A stretch of DNA of 64,000 nt from Nonlabens antarcticus (GTDB taxonomy: Bacteria > Bacteroidota > Bacteroidia > Flavobacteriales > Flavobacteriaceae), in contig NZ_JADFCO010000066.1 in assembly GCF_015356755.1 (NCBI RefSeq), forward strand, positions 186,001 through 250,000, given 5' to 3'. A program made the translations under genes and the position numbers. Positions within the stretch are counted from its first letter, which is position 1; each line of letters starts with the position of its first letter. Under the pieces are notes generated by a model. It was not told the DNA's origin. It saw only the letters and a program-made list of their open reading frames with translations, and did no database searches. Shown here one piece after another: positions 1 to 9,031 of the stretch.

Positions 1-1
1 G

Positions 2-1255
2 CGTGGTCAGGCCAAAACGAGATTAGCACGGTTGATGACCGGTTTGCTGGATGAATACATCCCATACGTTACAGAAAGTGAGATTCATGACGATCCATTC
101 CAGCCACTGTCTAGAACAGCGATCGAATTGATCAAGGAACATGGTGATGAAACCCCTATTTCTTGGTTGCACCGCGATGATCGATTCTATGAAAAACTAG
201 CCACTCCAGATGTTACCGTTGCTGACTTGATAGGAGATATCGACCCTATAAAAGCAGCAAACCTTAAGCTGAGTTATGCTGATGATCGCGTGATCCATTA
301 TGGAATGATACCGCGGGCAAACCGCTGTATTTTCGTCATCAATGAACTTCCAGATTTACAGGCAAGAATACAAGTAGCTCTTTTCAATATTTTACAGGAA
401 GGCGACATACAAATTCGCGGTTTTAAATTGAGACTTGCTCTTGATATGCAGTTTGTGTTCACTGCAAACCCAGAAGATTATACCAACCGTGGTAGTATAG
501 TTACTCCGTTGAAGGATAGAATAGGTTCTCAAATCTTGACCCATTACCCAGAGAACATTCAGATTGCCAAAACCATCACACAGCAAGAGGCTAAAAATGA
601 TGAGCGTACCAAAGATGGCGTTTATGTTCCTGAATTAGCAAAAGATCTCTTGGAACAAATCAGTTTTGCAGCTCGCGAGAGTGAGTATGTAGATGAAAAA
701 AGTGGTGTAAGTGCTCGTATGAGTATTACCGCTTATGAAAATCTATTAAGTACTGCAGAGCGCCGAGCGCTGATGAATGGCGATGATAAAACAACGGTGA
801 GACTATCTGATTTTGCTGGAGTAATTCCATCCATTACTGGTAAGATTGAGTTGGTGTATGAGGGCGAACAAGAAGGAGCTGCATTTGTAGCAAACGAACT
901 GATAGGCGAGGCAATCAAGACCTTATTCCCTGAATACTTTCCTGAATTGAAAAAGCTCAAAAAGCCAGACGAGGAAACTCCATATGATAAGTTGGTAGAA
1001 TGGTTCTTTAACAGCGATGCATTAGAATTATTGGATGAGTTAAATGATTCTGATTACAAAGAGTTGATTGATCAAGTTGGGCCATTAGAAGATCTCATCC
1101 AGAAATACCAACCAGAAACAACCAAAGAAGATCGCTATTTCCTAAAGGAGTTTATCCTTTGGGCACTGGTCGAGTTTGATAAGCTCAGTAAAAAGAGATT
1201 TACAGAGGGTTATCAGTTCAATGATTTATACAGTGATTTTGTGAAGGGGATTTAA
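2..1255 (+). CDS. MoxR/Mg-chelatase-I-like AAA+ ATPase (5' truncated)
   Basis: The gene is cut by the left edge: the frame is open from base 2 and begins inside a P-loop, GQAKTRLAR. The first candidate start inside the window, a TTG at 32, would remove that loop, so it is not the true start. Counting from that TTG, residues 98-105 (RCIFVINE) form a Walker B-like strand with Asn-Glu instead of Asp-Glu, 141-146 (FVFTAN) is sensor 1, and DR near 162-163 is a likely arginine-finger region. The ChlI/MoxR group of AAA+ proteins remodels partner proteins or metal-insertion complexes, usually with a von Willebrand A-domain partner; none is visible here, so it may lie upstream. The substrate is unknown. 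The family is secure, the role is not. Confidence 0.85.
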   Translation, partial: RGQAKTRLARLMTGLLDEYIPYVTESEIHDDPFQPLSRTAIELIKEHGDETPISWLHRDDRFYEKLATPDVTVADLIGDIDPIKAANLKLSYADDRVIHYGMIPRANRCIFVINELPDLQARIQVALFNILQEGDIQIRGFKLRLALDMQFVFTANPEDYTNRGSIVTPLKDRIGSQILTHYPENIQIAKTITQQEAKNDERTKDGVYVPELAKDLLEQISFAARESEYVDEKSGVSARMSITAYENLLSTAERRALMNGDDKTTVRLSDFAGVIPSITGKIELVYEGEQEGAAFVANELIGEAIKTLFPEYFPELKKLKKPDEETPYDKLVEWFFNSDALELLDELNDSDYKELIDQVGPLEDLIQKYQPETTKEDRYFLKEFILWALVEFDKLSKKRFTEGYQFNDLYSDFVKGI

Positions 1256-1291
1256 CTTCAGGATTATTTAATGCTGGATTTTTAAAGAGGT

Positions 1292-1996
1292 TTACTTTCG
1301 AGAGATCTTCAAAGCCTTAGCTTCCTTTTCGGTAGCTAGGGCTTCTTTTTTAGAGCCTAATTTGCTAAGTAAGTTTGATTTTATTACTAAATTTTTGCTG
1401 GACTTATTAATTTCAATCGCACGATTAATAAGGGAAAGTCCGGATAGTAAATCTTGTTTATCAGTTAAATTATCGCTGATTGAAGCGGCAGTTTGAGCCA
1501 GCAGTTCATCATGGTACCATAATTTGGTCAGATTTCGCTTAGTTAATTTGGGGTGCTTTCCTGTAACCACCTTGTATTTAGTAGGCACGGGTTGATAAGC
1601 TAATAATTCCTTTGTCGCTGGTCGTTTTGCGTTTCTAGCAATAAGGGCTTTCAGGTCGGTATCATTCATAGCACCGGTGTGCTGGTCAATGACCGTTCCA
1701 TTTTTAAGGAAGATGAATGTTGGAACGCCCGGAACCTTGAGAATATCGTCGGTTATGTTTTGATCAATATCCATTTTATATATTTTGCCGGGACTTTTAG
1801 GGTCTTTATCTATCGCCTCAATTGCAGGTTTCATCATACGGCAAGGTCCACACCAGGTAGCTGTGAAGTATAGTATTTTCATCTCGTTGTCAACCGCTAC
1901 GGCAGTAGTGGACACCTCGTCATCCATTATATATTGCTGCGCATTCATCTGTGAAATTGCAAGTAGTGAACAAAAACTGATAAGTATGTACTTCAT
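1292..1996 (-). CDS. Exported thioredoxin-family protein
   Basis: This 234-residue protein has a signal peptide (residues 1-19, ending MNA before QQ) and a thioredoxin fold with the redox motif WCGPC at 48-52 and the cis-proline loop GVPTF at 90-94. Thioredoxins of this kind reduce or rearrange disulfides, here in the periplasm. The 110 residues after the domain, rich in Lys, Leu and Ala and probably helical, are longer than in a plain thioredoxin and have no function I recognise. It is transcribed convergently with the upstream ATPase gene, with only a 36-base gap, and no partner reductase is nearby. The fold and active site are certain; the substrate is unknown. Confidence 0.85.
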   Translation of the reverse strand: MKYILISFCSLLAISQMNAQQYIMDDEVSTTAVAVDNEMKILYFTATWCGPCRMMKPAIEAIDKDPKSPGKIYKMDIDQNITDDILKVPGVPTFIFLKNGTVIDQHTGAMNDTDLKALIARNAKRPATKELLAYQPVPTKYKVVTGKHPKLTKRNLTKLWYHDELLAQTAASISDNLTDKQDLLSGLSLINRAIEINKSSKNLVIKSNLLSKLGSKKEALATEKEAKALKISRK

Positions 1997-2099
1997 TTTA
2001 ATGCTGTTTGTTGTGATGCTATCTAATTTTATACCAACTAAGATCGTGTGGAGATTTTGACGTAATTTATCTTGTTACTGCATTTAATTCTAATGTTTC

Positions 2100-2113
2100 G
2101 CTTTCGCGAAAGC
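2100..2113. repeat. 14-bp palindrome GCTTTCGCGAAAGC (representative of 14 exact copies)
   Basis: First exact copy of a self-complementary 14-mer. Other exact copies start at 6851, 17845, 25805, 29365, 33918, 34539, 39422, 44968, 48865, 54084, 54198, 57669 and 58864. Copies with one mismatch start at 6121, 10921 and 23597; copies with two mismatches start at 41038 and 45919. A more altered version lies near 4529. The flanking base is often C on the left and G on the right, extending the palindrome to 16 bp. Six copies inside genes encode AFAKA; others encode LSRK or FRES. Function is unknown. Confidence 0.95.
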
Positions 2114-2181
2114 GGAATTATAGAAAGATTATCTACCTCACCTCTAAACAACGAAAATACGAACTTCAAGCCTCAACTTAA

Positions 2182-2964
2182 ATGAGAACAATGAATAATA
2201 GAAAAGATCAACTGGAAGCGCTGGATCGACTGCTAACGATCATGGATACTCTGCGAGAAGAATGTCCATGGGACCGCAAGCAAACATTGCAATCCTTGCG
2301 TCATTTAACGATTGAGGAAACCTATGAACTGGGCGATGCGATCCTAGATAGTGATATGGATGAAATTCCAAAAGAACTGGGAGACTTGCTGCTCCACATC
2401 ATTTTCTACTCAAAAATAGGTTCAGAGACGGGTTCTTTTGATATTGCCAGCGTGGCTCATGGAATTTGCGATAAATTAGTTTCGCGTCATCCACATATAT
2501 ATGGAGATGTTGAGGTAAAAGATGCCGAGGAAGTCAAACAAAACTGGGAAGCGCTCAAGTTGAAAGAGGGAAGAAAAAGTGTATTGGAAGGTGTCCCTAA
2601 CAGTTTACCAGCGCTGGTAAAAAGTTCCAGAATACAGGAAAAAGTAGCCGGAGTAGGATTTGACTGGGAACGTCCGGAACAGGTTTTAGAAAAGCTAAAT
2701 GAAGAACTTGTAGAACTCAAGGTTGAGGTGGATAAAGGCGATCAAGACGCGGTAGAAGCAGAGTTTGGCGATGTGCTTTTCTCGCTCGTGAATTATGGTA
2801 AACATCTAGGCGTTAATGCAGAAGACGCTCTAGAACGAACCAATAAAAAATTTATCAAACGTTTTCAATACCTAGAATCTAAAGCTAAAGAATTAGGAAA
2901 GCCATTAAGCGACATGACTCTGGCGGAAATGGATGTGTATTGGAATGAGGCTAAGAAACTGTAG
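2182..2964 (+). CDS. mazG: Nucleoside triphosphate pyrophosphohydrolase MazG
   Basis: The 260-residue length is close to the familiar bacterial MazG (about 263 residues), a tandem all-alpha NTP pyrophosphatase that hydrolyses (d)NTPs to NMP and pyrophosphate. It helps clear damaged nucleotides and can influence (p)ppGpp stress signalling. The first metal-binding helix pair is EETYE (45-49) with ELGD (65-68). The second repeat carries EELVELK and EFGDVL in the C-terminal half. The N-terminal ECPWDRKQT matches the MazG signature. A second ATG at 2191 is an equally good start. The gene stands alone on the plus strand, with a palindromic copy 70 bases upstream and a shared terminator downstream. 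Confidence 0.95.
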   Translation: MRTMNNRKDQLEALDRLLTIMDTLREECPWDRKQTLQSLRHLTIEETYELGDAILDSDMDEIPKELGDLLLHIIFYSKIGSETGSFDIASVAHGICDKLVSRHPHIYGDVEVKDAEEVKQNWEALKLKEGRKSVLEGVPNSLPALVKSSRIQEKVAGVGFDWERPEQVLEKLNEELVELKVEVDKGDQDAVEAEFGDVLFSLVNYGKHLGVNAEDALERTNKKFIKRFQYLESKAKELGKPLSDMTLAEMDVYWNEAKKL

Positions 2965-3036
2965 TGGGATATGCGCGCGACGCTCGTGCCAATTTGAAAA
3001 GTTCAAAACATGAGAGAACGAAAATATACTTAAATT

Positions 3037-3063
3037 AAAACGGCGCCCATCGGGCGCCGTTTT
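3037..3063. terminator. Bidirectional intrinsic terminator
   Basis: A GC-rich hairpin, CGGCGCCC-at-CGGGCGCCG, is flanked by AAAA on the left and TTTT on the right, so it works on both strands. It lies between mazG (plus) and the Pmp3-like gene (minus), whose 3' ends face each other. Confidence 0.9.
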
Positions 3064-3091
3064 CTTTCTTTTTCATTGCAATTTTAGATGC

Positions 3092-3247
3092 TTATTTAGA
3101 GGTCACATAGAAAGCGTGAATTACTCCAGGCAAGACTCCTAAAATCGTCAGAATGACATTGATAATGAAATCTTTTCCCAACCCCTTGTTGAGAGCAACG
3201 CTCACGGGAGGTAAAAATATGTTGAGGATAATAGTTAAAATGCTCAT
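3092..3247 (-). CDS. YqaE/Pmp3 family small membrane protein
   Basis: This is a 51-residue gene. It starts MSILTIILNIFLPPVSVAL and ends AFYVTSK. Two hydrophobic segments (about residues 3-19 and 28-46) are joined by the short basic loop NKGLGKDF, and the FLPPVSV-then-Gly pattern is the Pmp3/YqaE proteolipid signature (Pfam Pmp3). Family members are small membrane hydrophobic proteins, in several organisms induced by salt or cold stress and thought to affect membrane potential. It lies between the terminator at 3037-3063 and purB, on the same strand as purB but 87 bases after it, so it is probably a separate or read-through unit. Confidence 0.9.
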   Translation of the reverse strand: MSILTIILNIFLPPVSVALNKGLGKDFIINVILTILGVLPGVIHAFYVTSK

Positions 3248-3334
3248 GTTAGTTAGTTTTAATTTGGCACTAAACTAGAAGCAACCGCCGCCGCATCCCG
3301 TTAATCTAAACCTAATTAGGTAGGAATTAACTTA

Positions 3335-4669
3335 TTAAATTCCAGTAAATGTTGCTGGAGTTATCACTCTCATTTCTTCCTTGATTGACTCATTAATATC
3401 AAGTTGTTCAATAAATGTCGCCATACTTTGAGCCGTGATTTTATCGTTAGTCCGCGTGAGTTCTTTGAGCGCTTCATAAGGATTAGGATATTTCTCCCTT
3501 CTTAAAATGGTCTGAATCGCTTCTGCAACTACCGCCCAATTTGCTTCTAGATCTGCAGCAATTTTTTGTTCATTTAATAAGAGTTTGCTCAACCCCTTAG
3601 CGGTTGATTTGAAAGCGATCAAGGTATGTGCCAGAGGAACTCCCACATTTCTAAGAACTGTAGAATCGGTTAAATCTCGTTGTAATCTAGATATGGGTAA
3701 TTTTGCGGCTAGATGTTCAAATAAGGCGTTTGCGATACCTAAATTTCCTTCACTGTTTTCAAAATCAATCGGGTTCACTTTGTGAGGCATGGCACTGGAG
3801 CCTATTTCTCCTGCTTTGATCTTTTGCTTAAAATAATCCATGGAGATGTACGTCCAGATATCTCGATCCAGATCAACGAGAATGGTATTGATCCTCTTAA
3901 ACGCGTCAAACAAGGACGCCATATAATCGTAATGTTCAATTTGAGTAGTTGGGAAGCTGTGCTTTAAACCCAATCTGTTTTCTACAAACTCATTCCCAAA
4001 TGCTTTCCAATCGATTGCTGGAAAGGCTACATGATGAGCATTGTAATTTCCTGTTGCACCACCAAATTTTGCTGCATGTGGAATGGTTTTCAATCCTTTC
4101 AACTGCTCTTGAAGACGTACCACAAACACCTTGAATTCTTTCCCTAAACGTGTAGGTGAGGCTGGCTGGCCGTGCGTTCTTGCTAGCATTGGGATATCAG
4201 CCCAGTTTGTGGCAAGTTGATCCAGCTGCTGGATCAGCGCTTCAATTTCTGGATAATAAACTTCTTCCACAGCTTCCTTAATGCTTAATGGAATTGCCGT
4301 ATTGTTGATATCTTGAGAAGTCAACCCGAAATGGATGAACTCTTTGTGACCCGCTAGGTCAAGGTCGTCAAACTTGCTTTTGAGAAAATATTCTACCGCC
4401 TTTACATCGTGATTGGTGGTTTTCTCAATCTCTTTAATGGCTTGCGCATCGTCAAGTGAGAAATCTTTGTAAAGAGTCCTCAAGGAAGTTTGAATTTTGT
4501 CGCTAAAAGGTTGCAGCTGGGAAATTCCGCTTTCGCTTAAAGCGATAAAGTATTCCACCTCAATCAACACACGATATTTGATCAGTGAGGCTTCAGAAAA
4601 AAAGGAGGCAAGGGATTCAACCTTAGATCGATAGCGGCCATCAATAGGCGATATTGCTTGTAAAGACAT
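3335..4669 (-). CDS. purB: Adenylosuccinate lyase
   Basis: PurB splits SAICAR to AICAR plus fumarate and adenylosuccinate to AMP plus fumarate, two steps of purine synthesis in the cytosol. The 444-residue sequence has the fumarase/aspartase superfamily signature SSAMPHKVNPIDFENSEGN at 291-309, with the catalytic serine loop. It also has TSQD at 117-120 and the THGQPA segment at 165-170 with the conserved His. A TAnnTTTG promoter box lies 20 bases upstream of the ATG. It lies 75 bases behind the helical-protein gene on the same strand. A degenerate copy of the window's palindrome sits inside the gene near 4529. Family and function are secure. Confidence 0.97.
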   Translation of the reverse strand: MSLQAISPIDGRYRSKVESLASFFSEASLIKYRVLIEVEYFIALSESGISQLQPFSDKIQTSLRTLYKDFSLDDAQAIKEIEKTTNHDVKAVEYFLKSKFDDLDLAGHKEFIHFGLTSQDINNTAIPLSIKEAVEEVYYPEIEALIQQLDQLATNWADIPMLARTHGQPASPTRLGKEFKVFVVRLQEQLKGLKTIPHAAKFGGATGNYNAHHVAFPAIDWKAFGNEFVENRLGLKHSFPTTQIEHYDYMASLFDAFKRINTILVDLDRDIWTYISMDYFKQKIKAGEIGSSAMPHKVNPIDFENSEGNLGIANALFEHLAAKLPISRLQRDLTDSTVLRNVGVPLAHTLIAFKSTAKGLSKLLLNEQKIAADLEANWAVVAEAIQTILRREKYPNPYEALKELTRTNDKITAQSMATFIEQLDINESIKEEMRVITPATFTGI

Positions 4670-4688
4670 AGTATAGCTTTAAAGCACG

Positions 4689-4696
4689 CAAAAATA
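4689..4696 (-). promoter_or_regulatory. -7 box TATTTTTG of purB
   Basis: It matches the Bacteroidetes -7 consensus TAnnTTTG exactly, 20 bases before the purB ATG on the minus strand. A convincing -33 TTTG at normal spacing is not visible. Confidence 0.55.
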
Positions 4697-4744
4697 GGAT
4701 TTTAGGGGTTAGCAATGACGGTTGTGTCAAGCAAATCTAGAGTG

Positions 4745-5308
4745 CTAATCGTTTAATCTTTTTAGGGTTTTCCCGCCAACGCTTTTGTAGCCTTTGCTTT
4801 CAGGATTAACGATATGTTCTTCTATAATTGCAGGCATCGCTGGATGAATCCAGTCAAATTCAGTTCCCAATAGGAACAGGGTATTAGTGGCAAAAGCTAG
4901 GTTTGCCGTCTTTCCATAAGCTGTCAGCAATTCATTAAAAGCTCCTTCCACTAGCTGATTGCGCATTTCTAGCGTCAGTATTTCTTTGATAGGGTGCTCT
5001 CGTTTAGAATAATAGGATTTGCAGAGTAACGTACCTATTTTCAATAACGAACGCATTGCTGAGTGATTAATTTTCATAGGAAACAACGCACAGATTTCTC
5101 CTAAATGCAAATAGCAATCGGCTTCAAAGAGCAGGTAGGATTGTTCTAGAGACCAGCAAGCCTGATGGGAAACTCCAGATTCTGGCTGACATAATTGAAT
5201 CAATTCTGGTAATAGATCCTCCTTAACGCAATAGGTTCCTATGCGAACTCGGGAATCTTTGTAAGCTAGAAGGTTTTGTAAATCTGTATGTAACGATTCA
5301 GAATCCAC
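4745..5308 (-). CDS. Conserved hypothetical helical protein
   Basis: I do not recognise a named domain. The 187-residue product is soluble, has no signal peptide, and its amphipathic helical pattern (Leu/Ala-rich stretches such as NELLTAYGKTANLAFATN) suggests a small HEAT-like solenoid. It starts at GTG. It lies three bases downstream of the sirtuin gene and upstream of purB, so it is very probably co-transcribed with the sirtuin. The purB neighbourhood suggests a housekeeping role, but that is only an inference. Confidence 0.7.
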   Translation of the reverse strand: MDSESLHTDLQNLLAYKDSRVRIGTYCVKEDLLPELIQLCQPESGVSHQACWSLEQSYLLFEADCYLHLGEICALFPMKINHSAMRSLLKIGTLLCKSYYSKREHPIKEILTLEMRNQLVEGAFNELLTAYGKTANLAFATNTLFLLGTEFDWIHPAMPAIIEEHIVNPESKGYKSVGGKTLKRLND

Positions 5309-5311
5309 AAA

Positions 5312-6007
5312 TTATTTAGAGTTATGCAAATTAGCATGAATCATGTCGCATGCCTTTTGCACCCCAGTACCAGCATTTTCTGCGATTACAGTTAATCCGT
5401 TGCTACTTTCTAAACTAGGTTGAGGATCTACTAAATAGATGGGACATTCCTCTGGCGCATAATGCATCAAACCAGCCGCTGGATAGACTTGTAAAGAAGT
5501 ACCTACTATAATCACGGCGTCTGCGGTTTGAATGGTTTCCATAGCCGCATCCATCGCAGGAACATCCTCGCCGAACCATACGATATGCGGTCGCATCTGT
5601 GAACCTGTGACAGATTTATGATCAATAGTCATGTCATCGATCCATTCCACAATATCCGATACATTATCAGACGGTCGGGCTTTGAGCAGCTCACCGTGCA
5701 AGTGCAATACGTTTGTGGAACCCGCGCGTTCATGGAGATCGTCCACGTTTTGAGTAATGACCTGAACTTCATAATTGCGCTCCAGTGCTGCAATGCAATG
5801 GTGCGCTTTGTTAGGGACGACTTCCTTCAATTGTGCGCGACGTTTGTTATAAAAATCCAACACTAATTTTGGATTAGTCTCCCAGCCTTCTGGTGAGGCA
5901 ACTTCCATCACATCGTGACCTTCCCACAATCCACCTGCATCTCTAAAGGTTGAGATCCCACTTTCTGCACTGACTCCAGCACCTGATAAAACGACTATTT
6001 TCTTCAT
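5312..6007 (-). CDS. cobB: NAD-dependent protein deacylase, Sir2/CobB family
   Basis: Sirtuins use NAD+ to remove acyl groups from lysines. The 231 residues include the NAD-binding GAGVSAESGISTFR (9-22), QNVDDLH with the Asn-Asp pair, and the HLHGEL segment with the catalytic His. The FYNKRR segment gives Tyr53 and Arg56, the Y-x-x-R pair that marks sirtuins acting on succinyl- or malonyl-lysine in the SIRT5/CobB class. The two Cys-x-x-Cys pairs of the usual zinc ribbon are missing, so the small domain must fold without zinc. It overlaps the methyltransferase gene upstream by four bases. A desuccinylase preference is inferred from the motif only. Confidence 0.92.
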   Translation of the reverse strand: MKKIVVLSGAGVSAESGISTFRDAGGLWEGHDVMEVASPEGWETNPKLVLDFYNKRRAQLKEVVPNKAHHCIAALERNYEVQVITQNVDDLHERAGSTNVLHLHGELLKARPSDNVSDIVEWIDDMTIDHKSVTGSQMRPHIVWFGEDVPAMDAAMETIQTADAVIIVGTSLQVYPAAGLMHYAPEECPIYLVDPQPSLESSNGLTVIAENAGTGVQKACDMIHANLHNSK

Positions 6008-7173
6008 GTACTTATTTTTTCTGCCTCGATTACCACAGCACCACGACCGTTGACGCTGGTGAAGAAGAGATATTCAAATTCACTTTCGGCTAAGTTATAT
6101 TTTGTGCGGATCTGTTTTACGCTTTCGCGAAAGTTTCTTGTCACTACGGCTCGTGCACTTTTTCCATACTCCCGCTTGATCGACTTGGGTTTATAATCCA
6201 GTACCTTTTTCACCTGGAATATACGGCCTGGAAATTCTACGAGTACATCAGATGTAAATAGATGAGCATCCTGATCAATTTTTTGAACCTGAAACTGACT
6301 GGAAATTTCTGCAAAAGCCTGAGTCTTCATAATCGCCGCATTGGGTTCATATAGATAGGTTCCAACTTCTATAGCTAGGTCAAAAATATTCTTGTCTTTA
6401 CTGTAAGTGAAGATGGGTTGGTTTGTTTCTAGATTTACCGCTGTGATTTTTAATTCTTTTTTTTCTTTTGACAGAATCCATAGCAATTCCTTGACTTCGT
6501 TTTTAACGGCAACTACATGAATTTCGGTTACATGATTCAGTTGTTTTAGCCCAGCGGTAAGGTCCAACATGGGCGAGGTCTTGATCATGATTTTGTTTAC
6601 CTTCTCAAAAAACAAATTCATGTGTTCTATGACATTCGGCTCATAATCGACTAAGAGGATGGCCTTGTTGGTAGTTTCCGTTTTACGGCTGGGGTCGAGG
6701 TAGAGCAGGTCAAAACGTTCTTCAACAGATTCTAAAAATGCTATACCGTCATTACAGTAGCTTTTTGTAGACAGTCTTAGTGCCTGAAAATTGTGGGATG
6801 CAATGTGTTGTAGCGACGCATTTTTTTCTACGTGAGTGGTCTGGGAATACGCTTTCGCGAAAGCGATGACATCAACACCCAGTCCGCCAGTGAGATCCGC
6901 CATAGCAGCTCCTTGAGTCAAACTGGCCTTGTAGTTTGCGGTAGTTTCAGAACTTGTCTGCTCTAGGTTGACATTGGGAGGGAAAAGTATCTGAGAATTC
7001 TCAAAAAGCTCTGGAAATTTGCTTTTTGATTTTTGAAATCCTACCAGTTGCTGTGCAAGATCCTTAGCATCGATGTCAAAAGGATGCGATCTTAAGATAA
7101 AACCTGCCGCAGACTCGTGAAGATGCGCCATCAAATACTCGCGCACTTGTGGCTTCAAAACTTCAGGGTTCAT
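6004..7173 (-). CDS. Class I SAM methyltransferase, PG_1098/THUMP-like family
   Basis: The 389-residue protein has a Rossmann methyltransferase core with SAM-binding motif I ADLTGGLGVD (92-101) and a later YLDPSRK (158-164), a DPxR variant of motif IV often seen in RNA or protein methyltransferases. The C-terminal half resembles the THUMP-like domain found in this Bacteroidetes family, which would suggest an RNA substrate. A perfect copy of the palindrome (6851-6864) encodes AFAKAY just after motif I, and a 13/14 copy sits at 6121. It overlaps the sirtuin gene by four bases and follows the permease gene by three, so these genes form one operon. The substrate is unproven. Confidence 0.85.
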   Translation of the reverse strand: MNPEVLKPQVREYLMAHLHESAAGFILRSHPFDIDAKDLAQQLVGFQKSKSKFPELFENSQILFPPNVNLEQTSSETTANYKASLTQGAAMADLTGGLGVDVIAFAKAYSQTTHVEKNASLQHIASHNFQALRLSTKSYCNDGIAFLESVEERFDLLYLDPSRKTETTNKAILLVDYEPNVIEHMNLFFEKVNKIMIKTSPMLDLTAGLKQLNHVTEIHVVAVKNEVKELLWILSKEKKELKITAVNLETNQPIFTYSKDKNIFDLAIEVGTYLYEPNAAIMKTQAFAEISSQFQVQKIDQDAHLFTSDVLVEFPGRIFQVKKVLDYKPKSIKREYGKSARAVVTRNFRESVKQIRTKYNLAESEFEYLFFTSVNGRGAVVIEAEKIST

Positions 7174-7176
7174 GAT

Positions 7177-8280
7177 CTATAAATTTTGGGTCAGTTTCTT
7201 AACGATTTTATATTCGCTCAAGAATTCCTTAGAAATAACTTTGATCGCGGTGTAGGTAGGAATTGCCAGAACGAGCCCGATAATGCCAAAAACAAGTCCC
7301 GCAATCAAAATAATGATAAAAATCTCCAATGGATGTGATCGCACGGATTTTCCAAAAATCAGTGGCTGATTCAAGAAATTATCGATCAATTGAATGATCC
7401 CATAACCTATAGAAACCACTATTAATTTAGGAAGAATGAAATCGGTAAAATTTGCTCCTAGATTGTCACTAATAACAAACGCGCACATTAAAAAATAACC
7501 AATGGCGGGTCCTAAATAAGGTATTAGATTCAACAACGCACAGAAAAAGGCGATAATCATCGCATTTTCAACTCCTAATGATAACAAGATGGCACTATAG
7601 AGTATAAACAAAATCACGATTTGTAAAATCAAACCGATAAAATATCTGGAAAGTAGTTGCTTGATTTTGGTGAAAGCGCGTAGGAATTGTCCCTCATTCC
7701 CTTTTTTTGAGAAAACAAGAACTCCTTCTAATAGCAAGCGGCTGTCTTTCAACAAAAAAAATGCAATAAAAAGTATGGAGAACATTCCAATCATAAAACT
7801 GCCCAATGTTCCAAAGAATCCATTGACAAATTGCGGAACCAAATCCATAGTAAGATTCTTCTTGACGAATTCCAGATTTTGAAGCCGTTCTAAAACATTG
7901 ACTCTACTGATTCCAAAATAATCACTAATCTGTTCATTGAGCACTTCCAGATTGCTTTTGACCTCTTCTATATCGATTTTAGAGATATTCTCCCCTTGCT
8001 CTGCAATTACAGGAATAACCATAAGAATAGCGCCGACGATGATGGTGAACAGGAAAATGAGCGTGAGAATAACGGAAAGAGTATTAGGAATTCTAACGCG
8101 GTCGCGCAAGAAGAGTACAATAGGCCTCCCAACTAACGACAGAACTGCGGCTACACCTATATAAAATAGAACCGACTGAATCTCCCAAAGAAACCAAGCA
8201 AGTAACATCACACCACCTATAATAAGTAAGGCTCTTAACAATCCAAAGGCGATTGCTCGCGATGTAGCTTTAGGTTCCAT
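7177..8280 (-). CDS. AI-2E family (PerM/YdiK-like) membrane protein
   Basis: The 367 residues contain about seven or eight membrane segments in the order typical of the AI-2E transporter family: a hydrophobic hairpin at 14-55, another near 66-90, a soluble helical part at about 92-145, then the conserved block LNLIPYLGPAIG and a final pair of helices before a basic tail. Members have been linked to autoinducer-2 export and, for others, to sodium/proton exchange, so the substrate cannot be assigned. It is the first gene of a minus-strand operon with the methyltransferase, the sirtuin and the helical protein. Confidence 0.88.
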   Translation of the reverse strand: MEPKATSRAIAFGLLRALLIIGGVMLLAWFLWEIQSVLFYIGVAAVLSLVGRPIVLFLRDRVRIPNTLSVILTLIFLFTIIVGAILMVIPVIAEQGENISKIDIEEVKSNLEVLNEQISDYFGISRVNVLERLQNLEFVKKNLTMDLVPQFVNGFFGTLGSFMIGMFSILFIAFFLLKDSRLLLEGVLVFSKKGNEGQFLRAFTKIKQLLSRYFIGLILQIVILFILYSAILLSLGVENAMIIAFFCALLNLIPYLGPAIGYFLMCAFVISDNLGANFTDFILPKLIVVSIGYGIIQLIDNFLNQPLIFGKSVRSHPLEIFIIILIAGLVFGIIGLVLAIPTYTAIKVISKEFLSEYKIVKKLTQNL

Positions 8281-8287
8281 AGTTTAA

Positions 8288-9001
8288 CTAGTTGGTAAAA
8301 ACGTATTTGATAATATTAGCTCCCATATCAAGCGCTTTTTTTCTTATTTCTGGTGGATCGTTGTGAACTTCTGGGCTTTCCCAGCCGTCTCCTAAATCGG
8401 TTTCAAATGTAAATAAAAGAACCAACCTATTTTCATGAAAGATACCCATCGCTTGAGGGCGTTTTCCATCATGTTCATGGATTTTAGGTAATCCATTTGG
8501 GAAACCTACATAGGAACTAAATATGGGATGCGACGCAGGAAGTTCACGCCATTGTTTATCTGGAAATAATCGTACTATTTCCTTTTCCAGATAAGGTTTC
8601 ATTCCATAATTATCGTCTATGTGTAAAAAACCACCGCTTAATAAGTAATTTCTCAAGTTCTCTACTTGAGAATCATTGAATACTACATTACCATGTCCAG
8701 TCATGTGTATAAACGGATACTGAAATATGTCAATGCTTTGTGGTTCCACAGTAGCAACATCTCTAGAAAGTGTTGTTCCTAAATTCTCATTACAATAATT
8801 TACGAGATTAGGTAAGGCTGTCGGGTTTGCATACCAATCGCCACCTCCATCGTATTTTAATAGGGCAATCTGTTGAGCGTTCACTTTGAAGCATGCTAAA
8901 ATCAACCATGATATCAAAGAAAGATTGCGAATAGATATATTCAAGTTTGTATAATAGTTAAATTTTATTCTGCTTATCTTAAGTTTTGAGTTAAGTTTCA
9001 T
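8288..9001 (-). CDS. DUF4159 domain exported protein
   Basis: An open frame reaches a GTG at 9016, but the ATG at 9001 is chosen. Even so, the n-region before the hydrophobic core (LSLISWLILACF) is unusually long. Signal cleavage is expected after KVNA. The mature part carries the DUF4159 pattern: GGGDWYANP, HMTGHGNVVF, GGFLHIDDNYG and TFETDLGDGWE. DUF4159 proteins have a glutamine-amidotransferase-like fold and unknown function. It ends seven bases before the AI-2E-type gene and is divergent from the DUF1223 gene. Confidence 0.8.
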   Translation of the reverse strand: MKLNSKLKISRIKFNYYTNLNISIRNLSLISWLILACFKVNAQQIALLKYDGGGDWYANPTALPNLVNYCNENLGTTLSRDVATVEPQSIDIFQYPFIHMTGHGNVVFNDSQVENLRNYLLSGGFLHIDDNYGMKPYLEKEIVRLFPDKQWRELPASHPIFSSYVGFPNGLPKIHEHDGKRPQAMGIFHENRLVLLFTFETDLGDGWESPEVHNDPPEIRKKALDMGANIIKYVFTN

Positions 9002-9031
9002 TAGTTTCACAATCACTGAAATTCCCTCAAA

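Noticed and set aside
392-586. Minus-strand frame inside the AAA ATPase gene
   Set aside because: It is the antisense shadow of conserved ATPase motifs.
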